Below, piece by piece: positions 27,856-36,604 of a DNA stretch of 64,000 bases; the stretch's first letter is position 1, and each line of letters opens with the position of its first letter. This DNA is from Rathayibacter sp. VKM Ac-2857. GTDB lineage: Bacteria > Actinomycetota > Actinomycetes > Actinomycetales > Microbacteriaceae. The notes under the pieces are model-generated. The model saw only the letters and a program-made list of their open reading frames with translations. It had not been told where the DNA came from and searched no databases. The translations under genes were made by a program, and so were the position numbers. The DNA lies in NCBI RefSeq assembly GCF_013205025.1, contig NZ_JABMLE010000002.1, positions 785,775-849,774 on the forward strand. Reading direction: 5' to 3'.

Positions 27856-30639
27856 ATGAGCGGCTTTGACGCGGAGCAGATATATCTCGACGGACCGCCA
27901 CCGGACCAAGAGTCATGGTGGGGCCGTTACGCGTCGACTCTTTCGGGACTTACCTCGACAGGTTTGAATGCGCTGCGTGCTGACTCCGAGCATATTCTGC
28001 GTCGCGGTATCTTCGGGGCGGGTAAACCGACTGATAATCGGTGGAAAACGAAGATCAGAACCGGCCTCGTCATGGGCTCCGTACAATCTGGGAAGACGGC
28101 GTCAATGTTCGGCGTCTCAGCACTCGCATTAGATGAGGAAATCGACATTGTCGTGATTCTCGCGGGAACGCGGTTGTCCCTATGGCGACAGACGTATGAG
28201 CGAATGGCAGCGCAACTGGATTCAGGTGAGGATGGAGTCGAAAAGGCAAATAGGCGTCTTCTGATCCCTAACCCCGGTGTGGCACTATCTCGATCGTCGA
28301 GTTCTCTATCAGACGTTTACAGGATGCAGACAGCGCAATTTCGACGAAAGTTGTCGGACAAAGCGCCTTTGATCATCGTTGCAATGAAGCAAACAGACCA
28401 CCTGTATGCGCTCGGGAGTTCGTTGCGAAAAAGCGTGTTTCCGGCGATCCTAAGCGAGGACAGACCCGTCCACATGCTTGTTCTCGATGACGAAGCTGAC
28501 GACGGCTCAGTCCTTGATGCGGCAGTGGAAGCGGGTCACGATTCTCTCTGGTCAGGCTATAAGCAGATTCCACGAGCTATTGCCGACCTTTGGGAACCTC
28601 GATCGACTGGTTCGCCTCCAAACCTTTACACAACGTACATTGGCTACACAGCCACACCACAGGCCAATCTCCTGCAAGAAGAGCACAATCCGCTAGCGCC
28701 CCGCGACTTCGTCATTGCTCTACGCACACCTGCAGATAGGGGGCACCCAGTTGACCTGACTTCGACAGACGCCCCACGTTCTTCTAGCTACCCGGAGCCG
28801 ACCGGTCTGTCCAATTACTACACTGGCGGGGATGTTTTCTACCGTCGCGGCGCATCAGCTGAGCTCTGTGTGGACCTCACAGGCGAAGAAGACCAGGATC
28901 TCGGGCGGGCGCTTCGAGCGTTCCTCGTTGCTGGTGCAGTCCTCCGGGCGCGGAATCCCAACGGCGATCGTCTGACAGAGATCCAAAGCACTCGCTTTTC
29001 AAGCGAGTGGGACGCGAGCGTGGCATCGCCTGAGCCTCACTCGATGCTGATTCACCCCGCTTCAGAAATTAACAAGCATTTCGAAACAGCGGAGGATATT
29101 CTTCTATGGGCTGGCATCCCAAGTCGTGCGACCGCAGCTGCAATCGTCGAATCCGGGGAGGGCTATCTTCCTCCTTCTCTGCTCGACCGAATTGAGAATG
29201 AAGAGCCTCTGTGGGAGGAATGGGCTATACGCTACCAACAGTCATCCTCACTGATCGAGGATGAGTTTGATTTGATGACCTCCCGTCCCGTCCCGGAATG
29301 GTCCGTCCTGAAGGACATACTTACGACTGAGATCATTCCTGGAACGCGGGTATCCGTCGTCAATAGCGATCCGAACGCGGATGATCGACCCTCGTACAAG
29401 CCGCGCTACGATCAAGAAGAGCGCGTGTGGAGAGCCGCACGAGATCTGTCCACGATTTTCGTATCGGGAAACGTGATGGCGCGCGGTCTAACCCTCGAGG
29501 GCCTAACCACCGCTCTTTTTCAGCGTGACACCCTAACCCCACTTGCGGACACGCAGATGCAGATGCAGCGCTGGTTTGGATACCGTGGGAAGTATCTCGA
29601 GTTGTGTCGAGTATTTGCTACTGAGCAACAGTTCAACCTTTTCCGCAGCTATGACGACATCGATGAAGCGATACGGATTGCGATTCTTTCGGCAGCTAAT
29701 AGTGATGACGTCACGCCCGACGTGCTTCATGGTATGCAATTTTTGGCCACTGGGAAGATCTCGAACCTCAGCCGAACGCCCCTATGCCCCGGGCCCAGGC
29801 CTTTTATAACTACTGTTAACAGCGGTGAAATGGAGGATCCGAACGCAAGATATGTCGCAGACTTGTTCCGGATGATTCCTTCCGCTGAAGTTACCGCAGG
29901 AGGGGTCGTCCGAGGACGGGCGTTAGATCAGCAGCTCTCCATGACGGAGGCTGCGGACTTGCTCGATAATCTGACCTACACCGGCTATTACCCCGGTGAA
30001 AAAAGTGATCTAGCTCAACTGTGGTCAAAAATCGAATCGAGAGTTTCGGCGGTTCGCCCTCTCGCGGCCGGCGGCTTATACCGGGCGCCAGGCCCGACAG
30101 ATGGGGGCCGGGCTTCCGCACCGATGCTGAACTGCCCCTACTCAATCGCTGCGTACCTCCGCTTGTGGGACGCCTGCTTGACTCGTTCGGTGCAGGGCCT
30201 TTTCGTGACCGGATCACCGTCGGATCTTTGGTCGATGGTCAACTTGACTGAGAAACAAAGCCAACAGCCGACGTTCACGGTCGGCATCCGCTACGGAATG
30301 GGTGCTTCGCTAGAGAATGAGGTCTTCGGCCTGCTCGGCGCGAAAGCCACAACGAAGCGAATTGGTTCCGATGGAACCATGGAGACTCGCTGGGGTGCAA
30401 ATAACCCGGCTGCCGATAGCACTCAGTATCGGGGCGACGAGTTCTTCGACTATTATCACCGCGGCGATCGCATCGCTCTTTCGTCGAATGGTAGTTCATG
30501 GCGTCCATCAGGAGAGCCGGGTCAGATTCTTTTCTACGTTAATCAACTGGCCGAAGGAGAGCAGCCGGTAGTCGCCGTCGGCGTATGTATCCCTTCCGGG
30601 GGCCCAGAACAGTTCTCCGCCACAAGAGTCACAGGTTAG
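27856..30639 (+). CDS. Z1-domain superfamily II ATPase
   Basis: A 927-aa ATPase of the Z1 type known from restriction-modification gene clusters. Walker A GSVQSGKTAS at residues 74-83, the Walker B-like MLVLDDEADD near 208-217, the helicase motif III-like YIGYTATPQAN, and the Z1 region with FVSGNVMARGLTLEGLT followed by QMQRWFGYR (arginine finger). It probably couples ATP hydrolysis to movement on DNA and delivers substrate to the nuclease encoded next. Start at ATG 27856 with a GAGGA site. Confidence 0.88.
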   Translation: MSGFDAEQIYLDGPPPDQESWWGRYASTLSGLTSTGLNALRADSEHILRRGIFGAGKPTDNRWKTKIRTGLVMGSVQSGKTASMFGVSALALDEEIDIVVILAGTRLSLWRQTYERMAAQLDSGEDGVEKANRRLLIPNPGVALSRSSSSLSDVYRMQTAQFRRKLSDKAPLIIVAMKQTDHLYALGSSLRKSVFPAILSEDRPVHMLVLDDEADDGSVLDAAVEAGHDSLWSGYKQIPRAIADLWEPRSTGSPPNLYTTYIGYTATPQANLLQEEHNPLAPRDFVIALRTPADRGHPVDLTSTDAPRSSSYPEPTGLSNYYTGGDVFYRRGASAELCVDLTGEEDQDLGRALRAFLVAGAVLRARNPNGDRLTEIQSTRFSSEWDASVASPEPHSMLIHPASEINKHFETAEDILLWAGIPSRATAAAIVESGEGYLPPSLLDRIENEEPLWEEWAIRYQQSSSLIEDEFDLMTSRPVPEWSVLKDILTTEIIPGTRVSVVNSDPNADDRPSYKPRYDQEERVWRAARDLSTIFVSGNVMARGLTLEGLTTALFQRDTLTPLADTQMQMQRWFGYRGKYLELCRVFATEQQFNLFRSYDDIDEAIRIAILSAANSDDVTPDVLHGMQFLATGKISNLSRTPLCPGPRPFITTVNSGEMEDPNARYVADLFRMIPSAEVTAGGVVRGRALDQQLSMTEAADLLDNLTYTGYYPGEKSDLAQLWSKIESRVSAVRPLAAGGLYRAPGPTDGGRASAPMLNCPYSIAAYLRLWDACLTRSVQGLFVTGSPSDLWSMVNLTEKQSQQPTFTVGIRYGMGASLENEVFGLLGAKATTKRIGSDGTMETRWGANNPAADSTQYRGDEFFDYYHRGDRIALSSNGSSWRPSGEPGQILFYVNQLAEGEQPVVAVGVCIPSGGPEQFSATRVTG

Positions 30640-30648
30640 GGACTGATT

Positions 30649-31716
30649 TTGCGTAATATGGAATCTGGCTATGAGAACATCAGGCAGCGCGTCGCTGCGA
30701 TCCCAAATGCATCCGACCCCTCGAGCCGCGTTGTCGCGTGGCTATCGCCTGCGCAAGTGCTCGGTGTTGCTCGAGACACGGATGGCCGAATCGAAATCTT
30801 CCTGCGAGGAGAGCGAGTCGCCCCACTCCTGAAGGTTGTACGCGACGCAATTGACTACCGCGTGGTTCATCGGAAGGGACACCCTCCGTTCGATGCGAGT
30901 CGTGTACTTCTTCCTGCGATTGACTATTTTGACAACGTAGCTGCTTTCATTTGCACCGAACTCCTTCGCACCGGCGTTGACGACACGTTAGAGGCTGCCT
31001 TCGCGGCGACGGAGCCTCTCATCGCGCTCGCAATCAACCAGTTCATGCTCACTCAAGACGCAGTTATTGGCCTTGCAGGTGAGCTTCTGGTTTTAGACGC
31101 TCTGTGTCGCAGGGCCGAGGGATCTCAGATTGCTCTAGTCGTATCTGGCTGGCAAGGATGGAAGCGGTCAGCGAGAGACCTGACCGTGGGTGGAGTGGGA
31201 ATCGAAGTTAAGACGACGGTTCAAGCGTTCTCAATTCACCATATTGAAGGGACGCACCAGGTAGAGGTTCAGACCAATTCGGGCGGCGCAAATAGCGAGG
31301 ACAGTCTTATTCTAATCAGCGTGGGGCTACAACACGATGTCTCAGGAGATTCGGGGTTCACCATCCCAATGCTCGTTGATCGGATAGTGTCAAGGATGGA
31401 GCATGCGGATGCGTCAGAGGGAACGATCGCGACGTTCTTAGCGCGTCTCTCTGAGTACGGGAATAGCACGGGGGGTGGCTATGTCCATTCTGCGGAATCC
31501 ACGCAGCCACAGTATCTGCAGGCGTTCCATCCTGCATTCATGCGTGCATACGACATGGCCGATCCGGAGATTGCGATTCCGCGGACTGAGGGGCTGGTCG
31601 ACTTCATTCATCTGCAACCAGATTCTATAAAGTTCGAGGTTCGCCTGCCCGCGACATTAAATTCAACGAATCCCGTTGCTGGCGCGAACCGAATCGCGAA
31701 GGCCATCATCGGCTGA
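30649..31716 (+). CDS. PD-(D/E)XK motif protein (DUF4420-like), candidate restriction nuclease
   Basis: A 355-aa protein. The nuclease core is at about residues 140-190: GLAGELLVLDAL (glutamate helix), SARDLTVGGVGIEVKTTVQA (aspartate and E-x-K). This is the order found in DUF4420 proteins, which accompany Z1 ATPases. It is the last gene of the island operon, 9 bp after the Z1 stop. The TTG at 30649 is best placed after TAGGGA; the ATG at 30658 is the alternative. Expected to cut unmodified DNA; activity is inferred. Confidence 0.8.
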   Translation: MRNMESGYENIRQRVAAIPNASDPSSRVVAWLSPAQVLGVARDTDGRIEIFLRGERVAPLLKVVRDAIDYRVVHRKGHPPFDASRVLLPAIDYFDNVAAFICTELLRTGVDDTLEAAFAATEPLIALAINQFMLTQDAVIGLAGELLVLDALCRRAEGSQIALVVSGWQGWKRSARDLTVGGVGIEVKTTVQAFSIHHIEGTHQVEVQTNSGGANSEDSLILISVGLQHDVSGDSGFTIPMLVDRIVSRMEHADASEGTIATFLARLSEYGNSTGGGYVHSAESTQPQYLQAFHPAFMRAYDMADPEIAIPRTEGLVDFIHLQPDSIKFEVRLPATLNSTNPVAGANRIAKAIIG

Positions 31717-32083
31717 TCTCCTCGTGTCGACGTCGTTCTTCGCGGACTGCTGAATCACCGCTCCGCAGGATTTCGCATGCTGGCATGCTCCTGACATCTT
31801 CCGCACATCGAGCCACGGTGCTCGCTTCGCCCGTCTGGTCCTCGGAGGTTGTGGCCGGTCAACCGTTTGAAGATCCTGAGTTCTGATAATGGCTGCTCCG
31901 ATACCGAAGGCCTCCGTTTCAGCCGAGAGCGCGACAGCGCCCCCTACAAGCCTCGCCGGATGTGACGGCAGGCGCGCGTCGACGGCCCACCGGACTCGTT
32001 CAGCCTCGAGGATGTCGAGCCCTGGTGCAATGTCTCCCACCGGCAAGCGCAAGCCGGTCTCCTCGACCCGTGCGCCGCAGCAT
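31717..32083. other. Intergenic region at the right edge of the island
   Basis: About 370 bp between the end of the nuclease gene and the convergent membrane-protein gene. GC content climbs back to the chromosomal level. One minus-strand frame of 129 codons is open but has no start site or recognisable motif. No terminator or attachment repeat seen. Confidence 0.4.
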
Positions 32084-32491
32084 TCAATGCACCGCGACGA
32101 AGACCAGGCCCGACGCGAGCAGGAACGCGAGGACGGCGACCACTGTCCCGGTCGCGGGGATCCACCAGATCCGACGCGACCTGTTCGGTCGGACGAGTGC
32201 GACGACCGTCACGAGGAAGGTCAGGGCGACGACTCCGGGGACGAGCACGGTCGTCGTGCTCAGGAGCCCGTAGTCGCATTCGCCCGGGGCTCCGCCGCAC
32301 CGATCCATCGCCAGCTGCTCGACCAGGACGAAGAAGGACAGGACGACACCGAGGACCAGCAGGAGGACGAGCAGCAGGATCGCGGTCACGCGGTCCGCCC
32401 GAGCGGGGAGTCCTCGGCGGGGCGGCGGCGGAGGTGCCCACCGATCGAACGGGTCCCCTTCGCCCCAGTCCGAATCCGAGTCGAAGGCCAT
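32084..32491 (-). CDS. Small membrane protein at the end of the tubulin-like operon
   Basis: A 135-aa protein. Acidic, proline-rich cytoplasmic N-terminus (DSDSDWGEGDPFDRWAPPPP), then three or four membrane segments with a short cysteine-containing loop (MDRCGGAPGECDYG). No family recognised. It lies 64 bp downstream of the HNH gene on the same strand and may be the last gene of that operon. An in-frame TTG at 32503 is an alternative start. Confidence 0.6.
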   Translation of the reverse strand: MAFDSDSDWGEGDPFDRWAPPPPPRRGLPARADRVTAILLLVLLLVLGVVLSFFVLVEQLAMDRCGGAPGECDYGLLSTTTVLVPGVVALTFLVTVVALVRPNRSRRIWWIPATGTVVAVLAFLLASGLVFVAVH

Positions 32492-32555
32492 GATGCCGCT
32501 CAAGATAGCGGAGCAGGGCGGCTGAGCATCGTCGGTCGCAGGGCACCAGTGCGGG

Positions 32556-33461
32556 TCAGCACCCAGCCAGCACGGCTTCCGCCGCCTCCCGGTCCTCCGC
32601 CCCGACCGCCAGCCCGTACCCGCCCAGCACCCCGACGAACTGCTCCACGTACCCGCAGCGCAGCTCCGGGGCCGGCGGCAGCCACTCCCCCGGGCCGGCG
32701 TCGCTCTTGGACTGGTTCGTGTCGTCCGAGGCGGCGACGAGGTTCGCCGGGTCGTTCGCGAACGTCAGGCGCTGCTCGTCCGTCCACGCCCACGCGCCGT
32801 GGTGCCAGGCCCAGCCGAGGGCGACGACGTGGTCGATCTGCACGAGCCGGGACGTGTCGCTCCCGGAGACGAACGACACCGCGGTGCCGTCGTACGGGTC
32901 GACCAGGGTGCCGGAGAGGACCTTGCAGTCGCGGGTACCGGCCTTGAAGACCGGGTCGAGCAGGTCGCGGCCGAGGACGTCGTTGCGGGTGTCGCAGCCG
33001 TTGCGGTCGACGTCCTTCCAGGACTCGCCGAAGAGGTCGCGGTCGTAGGGGACGTCGGCGCGGCCGTCGTCCACGGGCAGCGCGGCGAGGGTCGCCAGTG
33101 CGAGGGCGGCGGGGTCGGCGGAGTTCGCCGTCGGTGACGCGGCGACGGACCCGGACACGGTCGGCGCGCTCGCGGCGGACGGAGTGTCCGTCGCAGGAGC
33201 GGCCGAAGCAGGAGCGGTCGACGCAGGTCCAGCATCGGCGCCGGACGACGCAGACCCCGCCCCCGGCACCCCCACCGTCTCCCCCGCGCCCACCACCGCG
33301 AACGCGACCGCAGCCACACCGACGGCAGCCACGATCCACGCCCACCACGGCGTCCGCCGCACCCGCCGGTACCGGGCCGGAGCCCCCGGACGCCCAGCAC
33401 CGCGCCCCGGAACCGCCCGCCGCACCGCGGGAGGCCGCGGCGGCGGCGGCCTGCCGACCAC
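32556..33461 (-). CDS. Membrane-tethered HNH nuclease (DUF1524 / GmrSD C-terminal type)
   Basis: A 301-aa protein. Basic proline-rich N-terminus, one membrane segment (WWAWIVAAVGVAAVAFAVVG, about 38-57), a Ser/Ala/Pro linker to about 115, then an exported HNH domain. Catalytic region LVQIDHVVALGWAWHHGA (DH motif), the NLVAASDDTNQSKSDAGPGE asparagine/histidine-metal segment and WLPP. Such DUF1524 domains are found in secreted nucleases. GTG start 3 bp after the upstream 1045-aa protein gene, so it is part of the operon. It probably degrades extracellular DNA. Confidence 0.82.
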   Translation of the reverse strand: MVGRPPPPRPPAVRRAVPGRGAGRPGAPARYRRVRRTPWWAWIVAAVGVAAVAFAVVGAGETVGVPGAGSASSGADAGPASTAPASAAPATDTPSAASAPTVSGSVAASPTANSADPAALALATLAALPVDDGRADVPYDRDLFGESWKDVDRNGCDTRNDVLGRDLLDPVFKAGTRDCKVLSGTLVDPYDGTAVSFVSGSDTSRLVQIDHVVALGWAWHHGAWAWTDEQRLTFANDPANLVAASDDTNQSKSDAGPGEWLPPAPELRCGYVEQFVGVLGGYGLAVGAEDREAAEAVLAGC

Positions 33462-33464
33462 CGA

Positions 33465-36400
33465 CTACACCCCCGAGTCGCCGTCAGCCGGGACGGCGGG
33501 CGCCGAAGCCCGCACCGCCCCGTCCCACAGCCGGATCGCCGCACGCGGCACCGGTCCGACGACGTCCACCCGCCACACCAGATCCACCGGCGACCCGGTC
33601 GACGCCTCGAACGGCACCACGTGGATGGGCGCGGACGGGTCGAACCGCAGCCGCTCCTGCAGCCGCGACGGTGCGACGAGGAAGCTCGTCACACGCTCGT
33701 GGTAGCGCTCGCCCACCTGCAGCTCGGTCAGCACCGTGGCGCTCACCGGGGTCATCGGGTCGGCGCGGGTCAGCGAGTCGAGCAGGAAGTCGTCCCACGG
33801 CACGTCGAGCTCGACGCCCTCGAAGTCCTCGGGGCGGCGCAGCGCGTTCAGCGGATTCGTGCCCATCGGGCGGACCCGCGGGCGGGCGATCGCCTCCTCG
33901 TCGCGCTGCACGGAGGCGACGATGTCGGCCAGGCGCGGGGCGGCGATCCGGGTGAGCAGCGACTCGTCGTCGAGGGCCCGCAGCAGCATCCGCCGGGTGT
34001 GGTTCGACGAGTGCGGGAGGTCCTCGTCCAGCGCCGACAGGCCGAAGCCCTGGCCGGCTCCGTAGTCCGCGGCCATCTCCTGCACGAGCGACTCGAAGGC
34101 CTCGTGCCGCCAGCCGCGGCGGACGAGCTTGGACGTCATCGCGGCGCGCATGCGGGCCACCGCCGCCGTCTCCTCGCCGCTGACGGTCGCGAGGCGCACG
34201 GCGAACGGCATGGCGCCGCGCTCGACGTCGAAGGTCTCGTGCTGCGTCCACACGGGCGGCACGTGCCACGGCCGGTGCACGGCCTTGGACAGCAGCACCA
34301 GCCACTCGACGGCCTGGCGGTGCACCGAGCGCAGGCGCGCGGCCTCCTCGCGGGCGCGGCGGGCGCTGCGGCCGTAGTGCGCGAGGCGGGTGCGCTCGAG
34401 CTGGATCCGCCGCTCGAAGCGCGACCAGCCGGCGTGGTACCGGACGAGCGAGACCAGCGTGATCAGCACTCCGGCGCCGGCCAGGCCGACCAGCACCCAC
34501 AAGAGCACAGAGGTGATCAGCCCGGGATCGAAGGAACCGTCAGCCTGCCGCGAGGCGTAGTCGTTGACGAACCAGATGCCGACGCCGACCACGATCGCGA
34601 GCGCCAGCACGGTGACCCAGCCGACGAGCAACGTGCGGTGGAACTCGCGGCGCAGGCCCAGCAGCTCGCCGGGGCGCTGGGGGCGGATCGCGTCGATCTC
34701 GCCCTTGAGGTACGCGACCTCGTCCTCGGCGCGGCGGCGCTCGGCGCCGATCCGGTCGAGGAAGCGCCAGACGAACGAGGAGCTCTGCCGGCCGGCCCAG
34801 AGGTCGTACTCGCCGAGCGCCTGCAGGCGGCCGGAGCGGCGCGCCTCGGCGTCGGAGGCGGAGACGGGCGGCTCCGCGGGCTCGGGAGCCTCCTCCGCGG
34901 GGACCTCGATCTGCACGACGGTCCGCGGCTCGGCGGCCTCGCCCTCGACGAGCGTCTCCTGCGCGGGCGGCGCGAACGCGGCGGAGTCGGAGGGCTGGTC
35001 CGAGGGCTCCGGAGCGACCGGCGCCTCAGCCGAAGAGACCTCCGGTACCGAGGCCGCAGCAGCCGCCGCCTCCGACGCCGACACCCAGTTCTGCAGCCTC
35101 TCCCGCGGATCCGCGAGCGCCAGCGCGTACCAGTCGACCCGCTCCGGGAACCCCGGCGGCACGTCGTACCCGCTCGACACCCACGGGTCGTCCGGCAGCG
35201 CGAGCACGTCGCCCACGCGCCCGAACACGGGCACGGCCCCCTCGACGGGCGCGAAGCCCGCGTCGCGGAGGTCGGCGCTGCCGTCGAGCGCGCCGAAGAC
35301 CAGCTCGCGCAGGCCCGCCCAGAGCTGCGGCGTCGTGCGGACGTGCGCCATCGCGGCGGGCGCGTCGGCCTCGGCGCGGGCGCGACCCTCGTCCTCGCGC
35401 AGGTGCTCGAGGTCGGCGACGAGGAGCCGGTCGCGGACGTCCAGGACCTCGTCGTAGTCGGCCCCGACGACGGCCGAGCCCTGCGAGGTGTGCAGGGCGC
35501 GGGTCACCGAGCGGTTCGCGCTCGAGGTGATCCAGAGCACGGCCCAGCGCGGGATCTGCACGAGCTTGCCGGCCGAGAAGGCGAAGAAGCGGCCGATCTG
35601 CGCCCAGAAGCCGATCCGCTCGGGCTCCGGCACGTCGAGCGAGCCGGCGGAGTCGTAGGTGAGCGCGCCACCGTCCAGGCGCAGGGCACCGGCGACCATG
35701 CTGTCGACGTAGCCGGCGATCTGGCCGTCGTCGATGTAGGCGGTGCCGGGCGGCGGCGGACTGACGCTCGGGTCGATCAGCAGCGAGTCCGGGCGGGCGG
35801 CGTTCTCGAGCACCCCGGCGGCGACGCGGCGGCCGAGCGACTCGGTCAGCACCGCGTTGAGGAACACCCGCGAGATCCAGACGGAGTCGCCGCCGTCGGA
35901 CTCGCGGCTCATCAGCTCGACGCTGCCGTCGGTGACGCCGTTCCACAGCCCGGCGACGCTCGCCAGGTGGGTGAGCGTGAAGCCGGTGAAGCGCTCGTCG
36001 TCGCGGACGAAGGCGTCGCCGGACCACGGGCTCGAGCGGTCCTCGGGCGAGGCGATGACGACGAAGCCGTGCTCGTGCGCCTCCACCCGCTCACGCAGCT
36101 GGAACGCGGTCGGCGCGCAGATCAGCGTGACCCGGCGGAGCTCCGTGGTCTGGTCGGCGAGGGTCGCCGACGGATTGGGCAGCGGCATCGAGGTGCGCAC
36201 CCAGCGGCTGACGAGGTCGGCGACCGCGTCCTGCGCCTCGTCGGTCTCGCGCTCGGGCAGCGCGGAGCGGAGGGTGACCAGGCGGACGAGGGCGAGCGGC
36301 TCCTCCGCGAGCGCCTCGAACAGGTCGACCGCGATCGCGACGGACTCGAGGTCGGCGCCCACGCCGAGCACCACGGCCTCGATCTGCGGCGGCGCGTAGG

Positions 36401-36602
36401 GCGAGGTCTTGACGTGCTCGGGCAGCACCCAGAGGGCCTGGCCGAGCAGGCCGGTCTTCGTCCACTGCGCCGCCAGCTCGAGCAGGGTCTCGCCCTGCGC
36501 GCCGCTGGGCAGCAGGACGATCGCCGCCTTGCCGTCGGGCCAGAAGCCGGCGTGCCCGTAGCCGGCGTGCCCGTAGCCGTCCGGGCGAGTCTCCGGGGGC
36601 AC
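33465..36602 (-). CDS. Large two-TM protein of the tubulin-like operon
   Basis: A 1045-aa protein with no family I recognise. Residues 1-510 form an alpha/beta region with repeated GYGHAG near the start. About 520-575 is an acidic Pro/Ala linker. A coiled coil (RRRAEDEVAYLKGEIDAI) precedes two membrane helices at about 650-675 and 690-715. A second coiled coil (ERRIQLERTRLAHYGRSARR) and a 300-aa C-terminal domain follow. It starts at GTG 2 bp after the tubulin-like stop. Probably anchors or regulates the tubulin-like protein at the membrane (inference from operon and topology). Confidence 0.7.
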   Translation of the reverse strand: MPPETRPDGYGHAGYGHAGFWPDGKAAIVLLPSGAQGETLLELAAQWTKTGLLGQALWVLPEHVKTSPYAPPQIEAVVLGVGADLESVAIAVDLFEALAEEPLALVRLVTLRSALPERETDEAQDAVADLVSRWVRTSMPLPNPSATLADQTTELRRVTLICAPTAFQLRERVEAHEHGFVVIASPEDRSSPWSGDAFVRDDERFTGFTLTHLASVAGLWNGVTDGSVELMSRESDGGDSVWISRVFLNAVLTESLGRRVAAGVLENAARPDSLLIDPSVSPPPPGTAYIDDGQIAGYVDSMVAGALRLDGGALTYDSAGSLDVPEPERIGFWAQIGRFFAFSAGKLVQIPRWAVLWITSSANRSVTRALHTSQGSAVVGADYDEVLDVRDRLLVADLEHLREDEGRARAEADAPAAMAHVRTTPQLWAGLRELVFGALDGSADLRDAGFAPVEGAVPVFGRVGDVLALPDDPWVSSGYDVPPGFPERVDWYALALADPRERLQNWVSASEAAAAAASVPEVSSAEAPVAPEPSDQPSDSAAFAPPAQETLVEGEAAEPRTVVQIEVPAEEAPEPAEPPVSASDAEARRSGRLQALGEYDLWAGRQSSSFVWRFLDRIGAERRRAEDEVAYLKGEIDAIRPQRPGELLGLRREFHRTLLVGWVTVLALAIVVGVGIWFVNDYASRQADGSFDPGLITSVLLWVLVGLAGAGVLITLVSLVRYHAGWSRFERRIQLERTRLAHYGRSARRAREEAARLRSVHRQAVEWLVLLSKAVHRPWHVPPVWTQHETFDVERGAMPFAVRLATVSGEETAAVARMRAAMTSKLVRRGWRHEAFESLVQEMAADYGAGQGFGLSALDEDLPHSSNHTRRMLLRALDDESLLTRIAAPRLADIVASVQRDEEAIARPRVRPMGTNPLNALRRPEDFEGVELDVPWDDFLLDSLTRADPMTPVSATVLTELQVGERYHERVTSFLVAPSRLQERLRFDPSAPIHVVPFEASTGSPVDLVWRVDVVGPVPRAAIRLWDGAVRASAPAVPADGDSGV

Positions 36603-36604
36603 GC

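Noticed and set aside
31663-32052. A 129-codon minus-strand frame in the gap after the restriction island
   Set aside because: It overlaps the nuclease gene end, has no ribosome site, and shows no motif. It has a weak resemblance to part of an HPPK-like sequence that I could not substantiate.
25963-33461. Idea that the DUF262 protein and the HNH/DUF1524 protein together form a split GmrSD restriction enzyme
   Set aside because: They are 5 kb apart on opposite strands, differ in base composition, and the HNH protein carries an exported domain, so a joint cytosolic enzyme is unlikely.
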